Shown here: piece after piece, positions 27,271 through 36,523 of the stretch
How positions within the stretch are numbered: position 1 is the stretch's first letter
Layout: every line of letters begins with the position of its first letter
Source: Rhodoferax aquaticus
Lineage (GTDB): Bacteria > Pseudomonadota > Gammaproteobacteria > Burkholderiales > Burkholderiaceae_C
NCBI RefSeq assembly: GCF_006974105.1
Contig: NZ_CP036282.1
Location: 2,170,001-2,234,000, forward strand
Reading direction: 5' to 3'
Length of the DNA: 64,000 bases
Position numbers and translations under genes: made by a program
Notes under the pieces: generated by a model
Told to the model about the DNA's origin: nothing
Seen by the model: the letters and a program-made list of their open reading frames with translations, nothing else
Databases searched by the model: none

Positions 27271-28221
27271 TTACACGCCCCGGTGCTGTTGTAGCAAGGC
27301 CGCCCGCGTGGCAGGACTTGAGAGTTGCTCTAGCCACCATTGCAGAGCGCGGCCGTGGCCGGCCTTGTTGCTGCCTCTCCACGCATAGTTGATGCGCACG
27401 ACACGCTGAGCGCGCTCCACTTCTTTCACCACCAAGCGACCGGTCTCGATGTAGGCGCGGGCCATGCACTCGGGTACGAATCCGCACCCTAGGCCACGCA
27501 ACTGGGCATCGAGCTTGTCCTTCATGGTGGCTACGGTAAACACATCTTGGCCCCCCAGAATGCCAAAGGTCATGCCATTGCCGCGTTGCGTGGTGTCGGC
27601 CACCGCAACCGCGCGGTGTTGCTGAATGAGCTCGTCAGTTAGCACGCCCGTAAGGCTTGCAAGGGGATGGTGGGGAGCCACTGCGTACACAAAGTTCACG
27701 TCACCCAAAGGCTTGGAGAGGATGCCGTTTTGGTTGCTGGTGGCCACTACACCTAGGGCGAGGTCAGCTTGACCCGATGTCAGTGCCTCCAGGGTGCCAG
27801 ACAGTGTTTCGTCGCGCAGCTTAATCCGGGTAAGTGGCGCCAATGCGAAGAAACCTTCACACAGTTCCATCACGATGGCCTTGGCAATGATGCTGTCTAC
27901 TGCGATGGTGAGTTGAGACTCCCAGCCTGTGGCCACGCGTTTGACCCGGTTGGCTACCGCATCAATATCGGCCAGTAGCCGCGTACCCTCGCGCAGCAAC
28001 TCGGCGCCTGCATCGGTGAGCAAGGCTTTGCGCGAGCTGCGGTCATACAAAAGCACGTCAAGTGCGTCTTCAATTTGGCGTACCCGGTAAGTCAATGCGC
28101 TGGGTACTACCCCTAGGGTACGCGCTGCGGCGGCAAAGCTACCTGCTTGCGCAATAGACTGCAGCATAGCCAATGCATCGGGGGTTAAAACATCTCTGGA
28201 GTTTTGCATTTGTACTTGCAT
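27271..28221 (-). CDS. LysR-type transcriptional regulator
   Basis: A 316-aa regulator with an N-terminal winged helix (LQSIAQAGSFAAAARTLGVVPSALTYRVRQIEDALDVLL is the HTH region, about residues 18-60) and a substrate-binding-like effector domain (~100-300). It is divergent from the pirin gene 93 bp away, the standard LysR arrangement, so it probably controls the redox cluster at 28315-31523 as well as itself. The effector is unknown; quinones or electrophiles would suit the targets. Confidence 0.93.
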   Translation of the reverse strand: MQVQMQNSRDVLTPDALAMLQSIAQAGSFAAAARTLGVVPSALTYRVRQIEDALDVLLYDRSSRKALLTDAGAELLREGTRLLADIDAVANRVKRVATGWESQLTIAVDSIIAKAIVMELCEGFFALAPLTRIKLRDETLSGTLEALTSGQADLALGVVATSNQNGILSKPLGDVNFVYAVAPHHPLASLTGVLTDELIQQHRAVAVADTTQRGNGMTFGILGGQDVFTVATMKDKLDAQLRGLGCGFVPECMARAYIETGRLVVKEVERAQRVVRINYAWRGSNKAGHGRALQWWLEQLSSPATRAALLQQHRGV

Positions 28222-28314
28222 TAATTTCAGTTTGTTTGAATGATGCCATCAAATTTTGTGCAGCACAGGCAGCGTGAGCAGCCATAAAGTACAGGCTTAC
28301 AAAAGGAGCAAATC

Positions 28315-29016
28315 ATGCTAACAGTTAGGAAATCTCAAGATCGTGGCTATGCGGACCATGGCTGGCTCAAGTCCTTTCATAGCTTTTCATTTGCAGGCTA
28401 TTACGATCCATCGCACATGGGTTGGGGCAACTTGCGTGTGATCAACGAAGACCGCATTGCACCTGGCACAGGCTTTGGTACCCATGGTCATCGCGACATG
28501 GAAATCATCAGCTACGTCTTGGAGGGGGAGTTAGCGCACAAGGACACCATGGGCAATGTCAAAGGCATTCCCCCCGGCGATGTACAGCGTATGAGCGCAG
28601 GCCGCGGTGTGCAACACAGCGAGTTCAATCACGCGCCGCAAAGCACCACGCACTTTTTCCAAATTTGGATTGAGCCGAACGTGAAGGGAATTCCCCCAAG
28701 CTATGAGCAAAAGACTTTCAGTGCCCCAGAAAAACAAGGCAAGTTGCGGTTGGTGGCCTCCAACGACGGCGCAGAAGGTTCCGTAGTGATTCACGCCGAC
28801 GCCAAGATGTTCAGCGGTTTGTTGGACGGTGAAGAGTCGGCTAGCTTGGCGTTAGATGCGCGCCGCAAGGCCTATGTGCATTTGGTGCGCGGTGCGCTTG
28901 AAGTCAATGGCGTGGCATTGTCAGGCGGTGACGCCGCGCTGTTAGATGGTGAGAGTCAGGTGACGTTGGCCAAGGCGCAAAACGCTGAAGTACTGGTGTT
29001 TGACTTAGCGGCTTAG
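28315..29016 (+). CDS. pirin family protein (YhhW-like)
   Basis: The 233-aa bicupin has the N-terminal metal site THGHRDMEI and GVQHSEFN (two His, then His and Glu), and MSAGRG as in YhhW. E. coli YhhW shows quercetin 2,3-dioxygenase activity. The start has AAAGGAG about 7 nt upstream. It is the first gene of a run of five same-strand genes that all look like redox or electrophile defence. Confidence 0.93.
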   Translation: MLTVRKSQDRGYADHGWLKSFHSFSFAGYYDPSHMGWGNLRVINEDRIAPGTGFGTHGHRDMEIISYVLEGELAHKDTMGNVKGIPPGDVQRMSAGRGVQHSEFNHAPQSTTHFFQIWIEPNVKGIPPSYEQKTFSAPEKQGKLRLVASNDGAEGSVVIHADAKMFSGLLDGEESASLALDARRKAYVHLVRGALEVNGVALSGGDAALLDGESQVTLAKAQNAEVLVFDLAA

Positions 29017-29080
29017 TGCCCTCAGTCTTGTTTAGTGGTCGGTGGTTGTTTGTTTGTCATTGTTTGTTAAAGGAGTTTGT

Positions 29081-29491
29081 ATGTTGTCTAAATTTGAATC
29101 CCAGTTTGCTCTAGCCGCTCGCGTGTTGTTGGCCTTGTTGTTCTTGCCCGCGGGCATTAGCAAGCTCACGGGTTTTGCAGGCACGGTGGGGTACATTGGT
29201 TCAGTGGGGTTGCCGTTTCCAGAGCTGGGCGCGGTGATTGCTATCGTTGTGGAAGTGGGTGGGGCGCTGGCCATCATCGCGGGCTTTAAGACCCGTTGGG
29301 TGGCGTTGGGCCTGGCCGTGTTTACGGTGATTACGGGCTTGTTTTTCCACAAGTTCTGGGCCGTGCCGGCGGACCAAGTAATGGTGCAACAGATTATGTT
29401 TTTCAAGAATGTAGCCATTGCAGGCGGATTCTTGATGCTGACAGCGTTTGGCCCCGGCGCGTGGAGTGTGGACGCTAAACGCGGCGAGTAA
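29081..29491 (+). CDS. DoxX family membrane protein
   Basis: The 136-aa protein has four predicted membrane segments and the DoxX pattern ARVLLALLFLPAGISKL...GYIGSVGLPFPELGAVIAIVVEVGGALAI. ATG 29081 is chosen because AAAGGAG sits 6-8 nt upstream; an earlier in-frame start at 29042 has no SD. DoxX proteins are associated with oxidative stress or quinone-linked membrane redox, but their biochemical role is unsettled. Confidence 0.9.
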   Translation: MLSKFESQFALAARVLLALLFLPAGISKLTGFAGTVGYIGSVGLPFPELGAVIAIVVEVGGALAIIAGFKTRWVALGLAVFTVITGLFFHKFWAVPADQVMVQQIMFFKNVAIAGGFLMLTAFGPGAWSVDAKRGE

Positions 29492-29561
29492 TTGTTGGGA
29501 TGGTTTGGGAGGGTGTGCATGGGGCACATCTTATTTTTGTAATAGCACAGGAGTTATTGAA

Positions 29562-30116
29562 ATGGCAAAAGTAGCAGTTGTTTTTCATTCAGGTTATGGA
29601 CACACCCAGCGCCTTGCGCAGTCAGTTGCGGACGGCGCCAACGCTGAGCTCATTGCCATCGACGCCGACGGCAACGTGCCAGAGGGCGCTTGGGACACCT
29701 TGGCCGCAGCCGATGCCATTATTTTTGGCTCGCCCACCTACATGGGTACAGTGAGTTGGCAGTTCAAAAAGTTTGCTGACGCCTCCAGCAAGCCTTGGTA
29801 CACCCAAGCTTGGAAAGACAAAATTTTTGGTGGCTTCACCAACAGCGCCAATATCAATGGCGACAAGCATTCCACCTTGCACTATTTCATGACCTTGGCC
29901 ATGCAACACGGTGGCCTGTGGGCTGGTACGGGCATTAGTTACAACAACACCAAGGCATCGCAACGCAGCGATGTGAACTACCTGGCCTCCAGTGCTGGCC
30001 CCATGGCCCAAGTGGCAGGAGACGCGGGTGCGGCTGAAATGAATCCTGGCGATTTGGAAACCGGTCGCTTGTTCGGCGCACGTATTCAAGAAGTCGCTAG
30101 CAAGTTCCGCGGCTAG
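29562..30116 (+). CDS. flavodoxin-like NAD(P)H-dependent reductase (WrbA-related)
   Basis: The 184-aa protein starts AKVAVVFHSGYGHTQRLAQSV, the FMN phosphate loop of flavodoxin folds, with FGSPTYMGTVSWQFKKF as the second FMN loop and GGFTNSANINGDKHSTL as the third. This resembles WrbA-type quinone reductases, which keep quinones out of redox cycling. Lengths and motifs fit but subfamily is uncertain. ATG 29562 has CAGGAG upstream; the frame extends to 29448 only by overlapping doxX. Confidence 0.9.
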   Translation: MAKVAVVFHSGYGHTQRLAQSVADGANAELIAIDADGNVPEGAWDTLAAADAIIFGSPTYMGTVSWQFKKFADASSKPWYTQAWKDKIFGGFTNSANINGDKHSTLHYFMTLAMQHGGLWAGTGISYNNTKASQRSDVNYLASSAGPMAQVAGDAGAAEMNPGDLETGRLFGARIQEVASKFRG

Positions 30117-30179
30117 GTCAGTCCCTAAGGCTTGTGCATCTAGGCTGATGCATAGGGCGTTGGGCAGAGTGATACAAGA

Positions 30180-30209
30180 TTGAGAAGACGCTGCAGACCT
30201 CGGTACGAT
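30180..30209 (+). promoter_or_regulatory. putative promoter of the osmC-pirin pair
   Basis: TTGAGA (30180-30185), an 18-nt spacer and TACGAT (30204-30209) give a plausible sigma-70 promoter 35 nt before the osmC start, in a 127-bp gap. It suggests that the last two genes of the redox cluster can be expressed separately. Confidence 0.4.
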
Positions 30210-30243
30210 GCGCGCTTCTCTGTCTTGGTAGTACGAATAAAAA

Positions 30244-30651
30244 ATGTCTATTTCAATACAACGTCAGCCCGGCACAGTCATGGCCCAGTCTTTACGGCTG
30301 CGCAGCCACACATTAGTTTCTGATGTGTCGGTGTCTGAAGGCGGTGAAGACTTAGGCCCTAGCCCCCACGATTTGTATGACGCGGCGCTGGGCGCGTGCA
30401 AGGCCTTGACCGTGATGTGGTACACCAAGAAAAAAGGTATGGCTGTGACTGATGTTCAGTCCGTGGTGGACAGTGACAAGAGCCAAGAGCGCACTGGGGT
30501 GTACCGCATACATGCCAACCTGATGATCAGCGGCGACATCTCCGACGCTGAGTTCGACCAGTTGGCAGCCGTTGCTGAAAAATGCCCCGTGCACAAGCTC
30601 ATGACGGTGGTGCAAACGGAAATCACCACGCACGTGGAGCGCGCAGCATGA
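30244..30651 (+). CDS. OsmC/Ohr family peroxide-reducing protein
   Basis: The 135-aa protein has both active-site cysteines of OsmC-like peroxidases, in ALGACKALTV and VAEKCPVHKLM. These enzymes reduce organic hydroperoxides with a reactive cysteine pair. The subgroup (OsmC, YhfA or other) is not settled. Its TGA overlaps the next gene's ATG, so it is translationally coupled to the second pirin. Confidence 0.92.
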   Translation: MSISIQRQPGTVMAQSLRLRSHTLVSDVSVSEGGEDLGPSPHDLYDAALGACKALTVMWYTKKKGMAVTDVQSVVDSDKSQERTGVYRIHANLMISGDISDAEFDQLAAVAEKCPVHKLMTVVQTEITTHVERAA

Positions 30652-31523
30652 GCAGCATCCAAGTACTGAAGCCGCATGCCAAAGACTTGGGGGGAGGCTT
30701 TGTCGTGCGTAGGTTATTACCCTCAGGACAGCGCCAAGCAGTAGGGCCGTTTATCTTTTTTGACCATTTTGGCCCAGTAATTGTTCGGCCAAGCGACAAC
30801 CACGATGTGCGTCCCCACCCGCATATTGGTTTGGCGACTTTGACGTATTTGTTTGAAGGCGTCATCCTGCACCGAGACAACTTAGGCTACGTTCAGCGGA
30901 TTGAGCCCGGGGCGATCAATTGGATGACTGCGGGCCGTGGCATCGTGCACTCAGAGCGCAGGCCGCCCGAGGAAAAGGATGTCACATACACCAATCACGG
31001 ACTGCAGCTCTGGCTGGCCTTGCCTGAGGATCAGCAAGAAGTACCCGCAATTTTTGCGCACACGCCTGCCAATGCCATTCCCGAGCTAAGCCAAGGAGCT
31101 GCGAAAGTGCGGGTTTTGGTAGGAGAAGCCTTTGGCGCGAAGTCGCCAGTAGCTACGCTGTCTCCGACCCTCTATTTAGACGTGGACTTACCCCCGAATA
31201 GCCAGTGGACCGTACCGATGTTGGCGCAAGAGCAGGCTATCTATGCGGTGCAGGGAGATTTGCTGCATGCAGGCGAGCCGTGGGAGGCGCACAGCATGGT
31301 GCTGCACACTGAAGCGCTCTCTGTGACTTCGGGCCCCAAAGGCACGCGCTTTGTGGTGCTGGGCGGTGCCCCCTTGGGGCGCAGATTCATTTGGTGGAAC
31401 TTTGTGTCTACCAGCAAAGAGCGCATTGAACAGGCCGGCGCTGACTGGGAGGCAGGAACCGCGACCGCTGGAATGGCCCAAGTGCCAGGCGAGACAGAGC
31501 GCATTCCATTGCCTGCCCGTTAA
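30648..31523 (+). CDS. pirin family protein
   Basis: The 291-aa bicupin is distinct from the pirin at 28315. Metal ligands are in HPHIGLAT and GIVHSER, and the glycine-rich MTAGRGIVH and the C-terminal cupin (GPKGTRFVVLGGAPLG) match long bacterial pirins. ATG 30648 forms ATGA with the osmC stop; the frame open to 30582 overlaps osmC and is not used. The two pirins flank the cluster, one first and one last. Confidence 0.93.
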   Translation: MSSIQVLKPHAKDLGGGFVVRRLLPSGQRQAVGPFIFFDHFGPVIVRPSDNHDVRPHPHIGLATLTYLFEGVILHRDNLGYVQRIEPGAINWMTAGRGIVHSERRPPEEKDVTYTNHGLQLWLALPEDQQEVPAIFAHTPANAIPELSQGAAKVRVLVGEAFGAKSPVATLSPTLYLDVDLPPNSQWTVPMLAQEQAIYAVQGDLLHAGEPWEAHSMVLHTEALSVTSGPKGTRFVVLGGAPLGRRFIWWNFVSTSKERIEQAGADWEAGTATAGMAQVPGETERIPLPAR

Positions 31524-31540
31524 GTGTTGCGCTGTTGCCG

Positions 31541-31562
31541 TGTCACCGCAGGTGCGGCGACA
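31541..31562. terminator. imperfect hairpin between convergent genes
   Basis: TGTCaCCGC and GCGGcGACA pair around the loop AGGT with one A-C mismatch. It sits in the 42-bp gap between the convergent pirin and trhO genes. It could end transcription from either side, but no U-run follows. Confidence 0.3.
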
Positions 31563-31565
31563 GGC

Positions 31566-32309
31566 TTACTTTGGAAGCGGCATAGTGGCCAGCGCACTGT
31601 CTACGGCGCGGCGCTCATCAAATACGAAGCAGCCACCGCTGTAGTGGGCGCCACCCACTTCTTCAAAGTATTTAAGGATGCCGCCTTCGAGCTGGTACAC
31701 ATGCTCAAGGCCTTCTTCGCGCATCAGGATGGCGGCTTTTTCGCAGCGAATGCCGCCGGTGCAAAAACTCACAACAGTTTTATCCTGCAAATCCGCCTTG
31801 TGGTCGCGTAAAGCCTTAGGGAACTCTGTAAATTTGGTGATCCGCCAGTCGATAGCCCCGTCAAAGGTGCCGGCATCCACTTCAAAGTCATTGCGAGTAT
31901 CCAGGGTTACCACGCGGCGGCCAGCGTCATCCACCCCCGCATCGAGCCAGCGTTTGACCGTCGCGGCGGTAACCGCAGGGGCGCGTCCATCGGCGGGCTT
32001 GATCGTGGGATGGTCCATGCGGATGATTTCACGCTTCACCTTGACCAGCATTTTTTTGAAAGGCTGGTTGTCGGACCAGCTTTCTTTGGGGGCGATGTCC
32101 GAAAACCGAGCATCGGTGTGCAGCTGCGCGACAAAAGACCGCACGTCGTGGGCAAGGCCAGCCAAAAACAGGTTAATACCTTCTTCGGCCAGCAAAATGG
32201 TGCCTTTGAGCCGCAGGGCTACAGCACGCTCCAATAATGCGACTTTGAGCGCGGGTGCGTCGTGCAGTGGGACAAACTTGTAGGCGGAAATGTTGAGTAT
32301 GGTGTTCAC
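31566..32309 (-). CDS. trhO: tRNA uridine(34) hydroxylase (rhodanese-like)
   Basis: This 247-aa YceA/TrhO homologue contributes to 5-hydroxyuridine at tRNA position 34. It has an N-terminal acylphosphatase-like domain (ISAYKFVPL...[17 protein letters not shown]) and a rhodanese domain with C183 in [11 protein letters not shown]. The C-terminal zinc-like extension found in the ~350-residue E. coli protein is absent, so this is the short form. It is convergent with the pirin gene. Confidence 0.92.
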   Translation of the reverse strand: MNTILNISAYKFVPLHDAPALKVALLERAVALRLKGTILLAEEGINLFLAGLAHDVRSFVAQLHTDARFSDIAPKESWSDNQPFKKMLVKVKREIIRMDHPTIKPADGRAPAVTAATVKRWLDAGVDDAGRRVVTLDTRNDFEVDAGTFDGAIDWRITKFTEFPKALRDHKADLQDKTVVSFCTGGIRCEKAAILMREEGLEHVYQLEGGILKYFEEVGGAHYSGGCFVFDERRAVDSALATMPLPK

Positions 32310-32346
32310 CGCCGCATTTTAATTGCCTACGGTGCGTTGGCTGTGC

Positions 32347-32787
32347 CTAAGTCTTGGCTTTGGCGACCTCCAATTGCAACTGCACCCAGCTGGTTGCCGC
32401 GGCTTGGGTAGAGAACACTGCGGAGGCAATGACCCCATCTAAAAGTTCTTCGAATTTCTCAGTCAGTAAAACTGCGCCCACAAGATTAGGATCTATCACG
32501 AACGCTACGGCAGCCAATTGCGAGCTCGCCGGACGCGCTGCATAGTCCGCGCGGCTGTGGGTAAAGAAGGCGTCGCTGTACGCCAGCGTGTCGTGCAAAT
32601 GGTTGATGATTCCCCAAGGCCCCACGGCGTTTAGTTGTTTGGCAGTTGCTCGCATTTCCAGTGCGGTGTGCTCGCGCATCTCCAAGTTCCAATTTCCACG
32701 CATATGCACGGTAATGATCTGGTCCACCATTTCAACTACGGCGTGACCGTGGCGTCGCAACGGAGCGCTGGAAGGAAAGCTTGACAT
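32347..32787 (-). CDS. hypothetical protein, possibly SpoIIAA/STAS-like
   Basis: I do not recognise this 146-aa soluble protein with certainty. Alternating strands and helices (VVEMVDQIITVHMRGNWNLEMREHT, GPWGIINHLHDTLAYSDAFF) resemble STAS/SpoIIAA-like folds. No membrane segment, cysteine pair or catalytic motif is visible. It is 37 bp upstream of trhO on the same strand and divergent from dnaE. Confidence 0.65.
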   Translation of the reverse strand: MSSFPSSAPLRRHGHAVVEMVDQIITVHMRGNWNLEMREHTALEMRATAKQLNAVGPWGIINHLHDTLAYSDAFFTHSRADYAARPASSQLAAVAFVIDPNLVGAVLLTEKFEELLDGVIASAVFSTQAAATSWVQLQLEVAKAKT

Positions 32788-32922
32788 TCAGATTGCAGAC
32801 TTTGGTGGGGCCAATACGTCAACGTATGGGCCAAAGCGTGCATTGTGGCGTAATTCGCTAGGAATGCATCAGGTCGTGGATCTAACCGTTGGGGTGAGGC
32901 CTTGGAAAACTACAATCTAAGC

Positions 32923-35900
32923 ATGTTTGTACACCTGCGCCTCCACACCGAATTTTCCGTCGTCGACGGTACCACCCGTATTGACGAGGTGGTGAAAGCT
33001 TCCGCCAGCGATGGGCAACCTGCTTTGGCGATCACAGATCTCAGCAATCTGTTTGGGGCCATCAAGTTTTACAAAGAAGGACGTAAGCGAGGCGTTAAAC
33101 CTATCGTAGGTGTTGAAGTATGGCTTGAAGGTTTGGGCAAAGACATCGCAAACCTCTCGCGCGTGGTGCTACTGGTGCAGAACAAGCAGGGTTATCTCAA
33201 CCTGTCGGAGTTGCTAGCGCGTGCTTGGACACAGCATGGCGGTAAGGTGCAAGCCAGTGTCAAACTTGCATGGCTGCAAGAGCTCAACGATGGACTCATC
33301 TTGTTGGCTGGGGCGCAAGCGGGGCCCGTGGGGCAAGCCTTGGTTCAAGGCGACGACGCACGTGCCGTAGACGTCGCATTGCAACTGGCGGGCATTTTTC
33401 CGCACCGTTTTTACATCGAGTTGCAAAGGGCTGGGCGTGCCGACGATGAAGCCCATGTAGTGGCGGCGGTGCAATTGGCTTCCCGCCTGAACTTACCGGT
33501 GGTAGCAACCCATCCAGTGCAATTCACTGCGCCCGAAGATTTTGAAGCGCATGAGGCGCGGATTTGCATTGCGGAGGGGGAGATTCTTAGCAACCCCCGC
33601 CGGGTGCGCAAGTTCACCCGCGAGCAGTATTTCAAGTCCAGCGCGCAAATGGAGGCTTTGTTTGCCGACATCCCAAGCGCCGTGGCCAATACCCTAGAGA
33701 TTGCCAAACGCTGCAGTTTGACCCTGGTGCTGGGCAAGCCGCAGTTGCCAGAGTTCCCGACACCCTTGGTGAATGGTCAGCGCATGACGCCTGAGGAGTA
33801 CTTCCGGTACGCCTCGCACGAAGGCTTGAAAGAGCGCATGGCGCACTTGTATCCCGATCCCGTTGAGCGTGAGGCCAAGATGCCACGCTACTTGGAGCGG
33901 CTTGAGTTTGAACTGGTCACGATTTTGAAGATGGGATTTCCCGGCTACTTCTTGATCGTGGGTGACTTTATCAACTGGGCGAAAAACAATGGCTGTCCGG
34001 TGGGGCCAGGACGTGGCTCTGGAGCGGGCTCCTTGGTTGCCTATGTGATGAAGATCACGGATTTGGACCCGCTGCGCTACAACTTGCTGTTTGAGCGCTT
34101 TTTGAATCCTGAGCGGGTTTCCATGCCCGACTTTGACATCGACTTTTGCCAAACCAATCGCAACTTGGTCATTGACTACGTCAAGGACAAGTACGGCAAA
34201 GACGCGGTGAGCCAGATTGCCACCTTCGGTACCATGGCTGCGCGCGGTGTGGTCCGTGACGTGGGACGTGTGCTGGACATGAGCTACACGTTTTGTGACG
34301 GCATCAGCAAGCTGATTCCCAACAAGCCCGGCCAAGCCGTGACCTTGCAGTTGCCGCCACCGGACAAGAAAAAAGACGACAAAATGGTGTACGCCAGTGA
34401 GGCGGAGCCCGTGTTGGCGGAGCGCGAAGCCAAGGAAGAAGACGTCAAGCTGCTTCTGGAGATGGCGCGCAAGCTGGAAGGTATGACCCGCAATATCGGT
34501 ATGCATGCGGGGGGCGTTTTGATCGCACCCGGCAAGCTTACTGATTTTTGCCCCTTGTACCAGCAGCCCGGCAGTGACTCAGCCGTCAGTCAGTACGACA
34601 AGAATGACGTGGAAGCGGTTGGCTTGGTCAAGTTCGACTTCTTGGGCTTGGCCACGCTCACCATTCTTGAGATTGCCCGCGAATTCATCATGAAGCGGCA
34701 CAAAGGGCAAGAGAACTTTGCTTTTGAGAATCTGCCTTTGGATGACGCCAAGGTATACCGTTTGTTCTCCGAAGGTAAAACGGAGGCAGTGTTCCAGTTT
34801 GAAAGTCGCGGCATGCAAGGCATGTTGAAAGATGCCAAGCCCACGCGCTTGGAAGACTTGATCGCCTTGAACGCCTTGTACCGCCCAGGCCCTATGGATC
34901 TGATTCCCAGCTTTGTTGCGCGTAAGCACGGGCGCGAAGTGGTGGAGTATCCGCACCCCATGGTGGCCGAGATGCTCTCAGAGACCTACGGAATCATGGT
35001 GTACCAAGAGCAGGTGATGCAGACGGCCCAGATCTTGGGCGGCTACTCACTGGGCGGTGCGGACATGTTGCGTCGCGCCATGGGTAAAAAGGACGCGGAC
35101 GAGATGGCCAAGCACCGCCAAATTTTCCGCGATGGCGCCGCCAAGAACGATATCAATGAGGCCAAAGCCGACGAGATATTCGACTTGATGGAAAAGTTTG
35201 CAGGCTATGGCTTCAACAAGTCCCATGCAGCCGCTTACTCCCTGTTGGCGTACCACACTGGCTGGCTCAAGGTGCATTACACCGCTGAGTTCTTCTGCGC
35301 CAATATGACGGTCGAAATGGATGACACGGACAAGCTCAAAGTCTTGTTTGAAGATGCTGTGAAGATGGGCCTGACGTTTGAGCCGCCCAATATCAACCGA
35401 GGTGTGCACCGGTTCGAGCCCATTTCAGACAAGATGATTCGCTACGGTCTGGGTGCTATCAAAGGTACGGGTCAGCAAGCCATTGAGGCAATAGTTGCGG
35501 CGCGCGAAGGCCGAGGCGTCGGGCCATCGGCCGGTGTAGTGGGGCCGTTCACCAGCTTGTTTGATTTCTGCGTGCGTGTGGACCGCAGCCGCATCAACAA
35601 ACGCACGGTCGAAGCGTTGATCAAGGGCGGCGCCTTTGATACGGTGCAGCTCAACCGCGCTGCGCTGATTGCCAGTTTAGACAAAGCCTTTGAATTCGGT
35701 GCTGCTACGGTGGCTAACGCCAATCAAGTAGGCCTGTTTGACATGGGTGATGACGCGCATGGATCTAGCACGCAAGAACCTGCGTTGGCTGATGTCTTGC
35801 CATGGGGTATCAAAGAACGCCTAGTGTTTGAGAAGACCGCAGTGGGTTTCTACCTTTCCGGGCACTTGTTTGATGAGGTGACGCTTGAGGTTCGCAAGTT

Positions 35901-36522
35901 TGCGAAACGGCAAATTGACAGTTTGATTGACACCCGTGAACCTCAATTGTTGGCTGGGATCGTGACAGATTTTCGTGTGATCAATGGCCAGCGGGGCAAG
36001 TTAGCATTGTTTAAGCTGGACGACAAGTCAGCAGTGATTGAGGCTCGGGCGGATGAGGCGCTGATTAACGCGCACAAGCATCTGCTCAAGGACGACGAGT
36101 TAATCGTGGTGATGGGTAAGCAGCAGTTGGATCGATTCTCCGGAGGGATGCAACTCACGGTGACCCAGATTTGGGACTTGGAGCAGGCGCGTTGCCGTTT
36201 TGGCAAATACCTGAAGGTGACGGTGGACTCAGCGGCTGGTTCCAAGCTTCCGGACGTAGCACGTTTGCTGCGAGAATTTCCCGCCGTGCGCGAGATGTCG
36301 GAGCAAGGTGAGTTAGTGCGGGGGCTCGGTGTCCGCATGTGTGTTCAGCACCGGTTAGGCTCCCATTCTGGAGGATCAAGTCCCCATGGCGATACAGTGT
36401 GTGCTGGTGCCTTGGCTGAGTTGCAACTGGGTGAGTCGGCCTTGTTTTACCCTAGCGATGCAGCCTTGGCGGAATGGCGCGCTCAGTCAGAGGCTGGGAA
36501 TGCGGCGATTGCCTACGAATAG
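32923..36522 (+). CDS. dnaE: DNA polymerase III alpha subunit
   Basis: The replicative polymerase, about 1199 aa. The PHP domain begins FVHLRLHTEFSVVDGTTRIDE. The polymerase active site is in GPGRGSGAGSLVAYVMKITDLDP and the catalytic PDFDIDFC; RDVGRVLD and YGFNKSHAAAYS follow; C-terminal OB and tau-binding regions complete it. A charged insertion around PPPDKKKDDKMVY makes the palm region a little longer than in E. coli. ATG 32923 matches the family N-terminus; a TTG at 32902 with GGGGTG upstream is an alternative. Its stop is one base from the convergent EamA gene's stop. Confidence 0.97.
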   Translation: MFVHLRLHTEFSVVDGTTRIDEVVKASASDGQPALAITDLSNLFGAIKFYKEGRKRGVKPIVGVEVWLEGLGKDIANLSRVVLLVQNKQGYLNLSELLARAWTQHGGKVQASVKLAWLQELNDGLILLAGAQAGPVGQALVQGDDARAVDVALQLAGIFPHRFYIELQRAGRADDEAHVVAAVQLASRLNLPVVATHPVQFTAPEDFEAHEARICIAEGEILSNPRRVRKFTREQYFKSSAQMEALFADIPSAVANTLEIAKRCSLTLVLGKPQLPEFPTPLVNGQRMTPEEYFRYASHEGLKERMAHLYPDPVEREAKMPRYLERLEFELVTILKMGFPGYFLIVGDFINWAKNNGCPVGPGRGSGAGSLVAYVMKITDLDPLRYNLLFERFLNPERVSMPDFDIDFCQTNRNLVIDYVKDKYGKDAVSQIATFGTMAARGVVRDVGRVLDMSYTFCDGISKLIPNKPGQAVTLQLPPPDKKKDDKMVYASEAEPVLAEREAKEEDVKLLLEMARKLEGMTRNIGMHAGGVLIAPGKLTDFCPLYQQPGSDSAVSQYDKNDVEAVGLVKFDFLGLATLTILEIAREFIMKRHKGQENFAFENLPLDDAKVYRLFSEGKTEAVFQFESRGMQGMLKDAKPTRLEDLIALNALYRPGPMDLIPSFVARKHGREVVEYPHPMVAEMLSETYGIMVYQEQVMQTAQILGGYSLGGADMLRRAMGKKDADEMAKHRQIFRDGAAKNDINEAKADEIFDLMEKFAGYGFNKSHAAAYSLLAYHTGWLKVHYTAEFFCANMTVEMDDTDKLKVLFEDAVKMGLTFEPPNINRGVHRFEPISDKMIRYGLGAIKGTGQQAIEAIVAAREGRGVGPSAGVVGPFTSLFDFCVRVDRSRINKRTVEALIKGGAFDTVQLNRAALIASLDKAFEFGAATVANANQVGLFDMGDDAHGSSTQEPALADVLPWGIKERLVFEKTAVGFYLSGHLFDEVTLEVRKFAKRQIDSLIDTREPQLLAGIVTDFRVINGQRGKLALFKLDDKSAVIEARADEALINAHKHLLKDDELIVVMGKQQLDRFSGGMQLTVTQIWDLEQARCRFGKYLKVTVDSAAGSKLPDVARLLREFPAVREMSEQGELVRGLGVRMCVQHRLGSHSGGSSPHGDTVCAGALAELQLGESALFYPSDAALAEWRAQSEAGNAAIAYE

Positions 36523-36523
36523 G

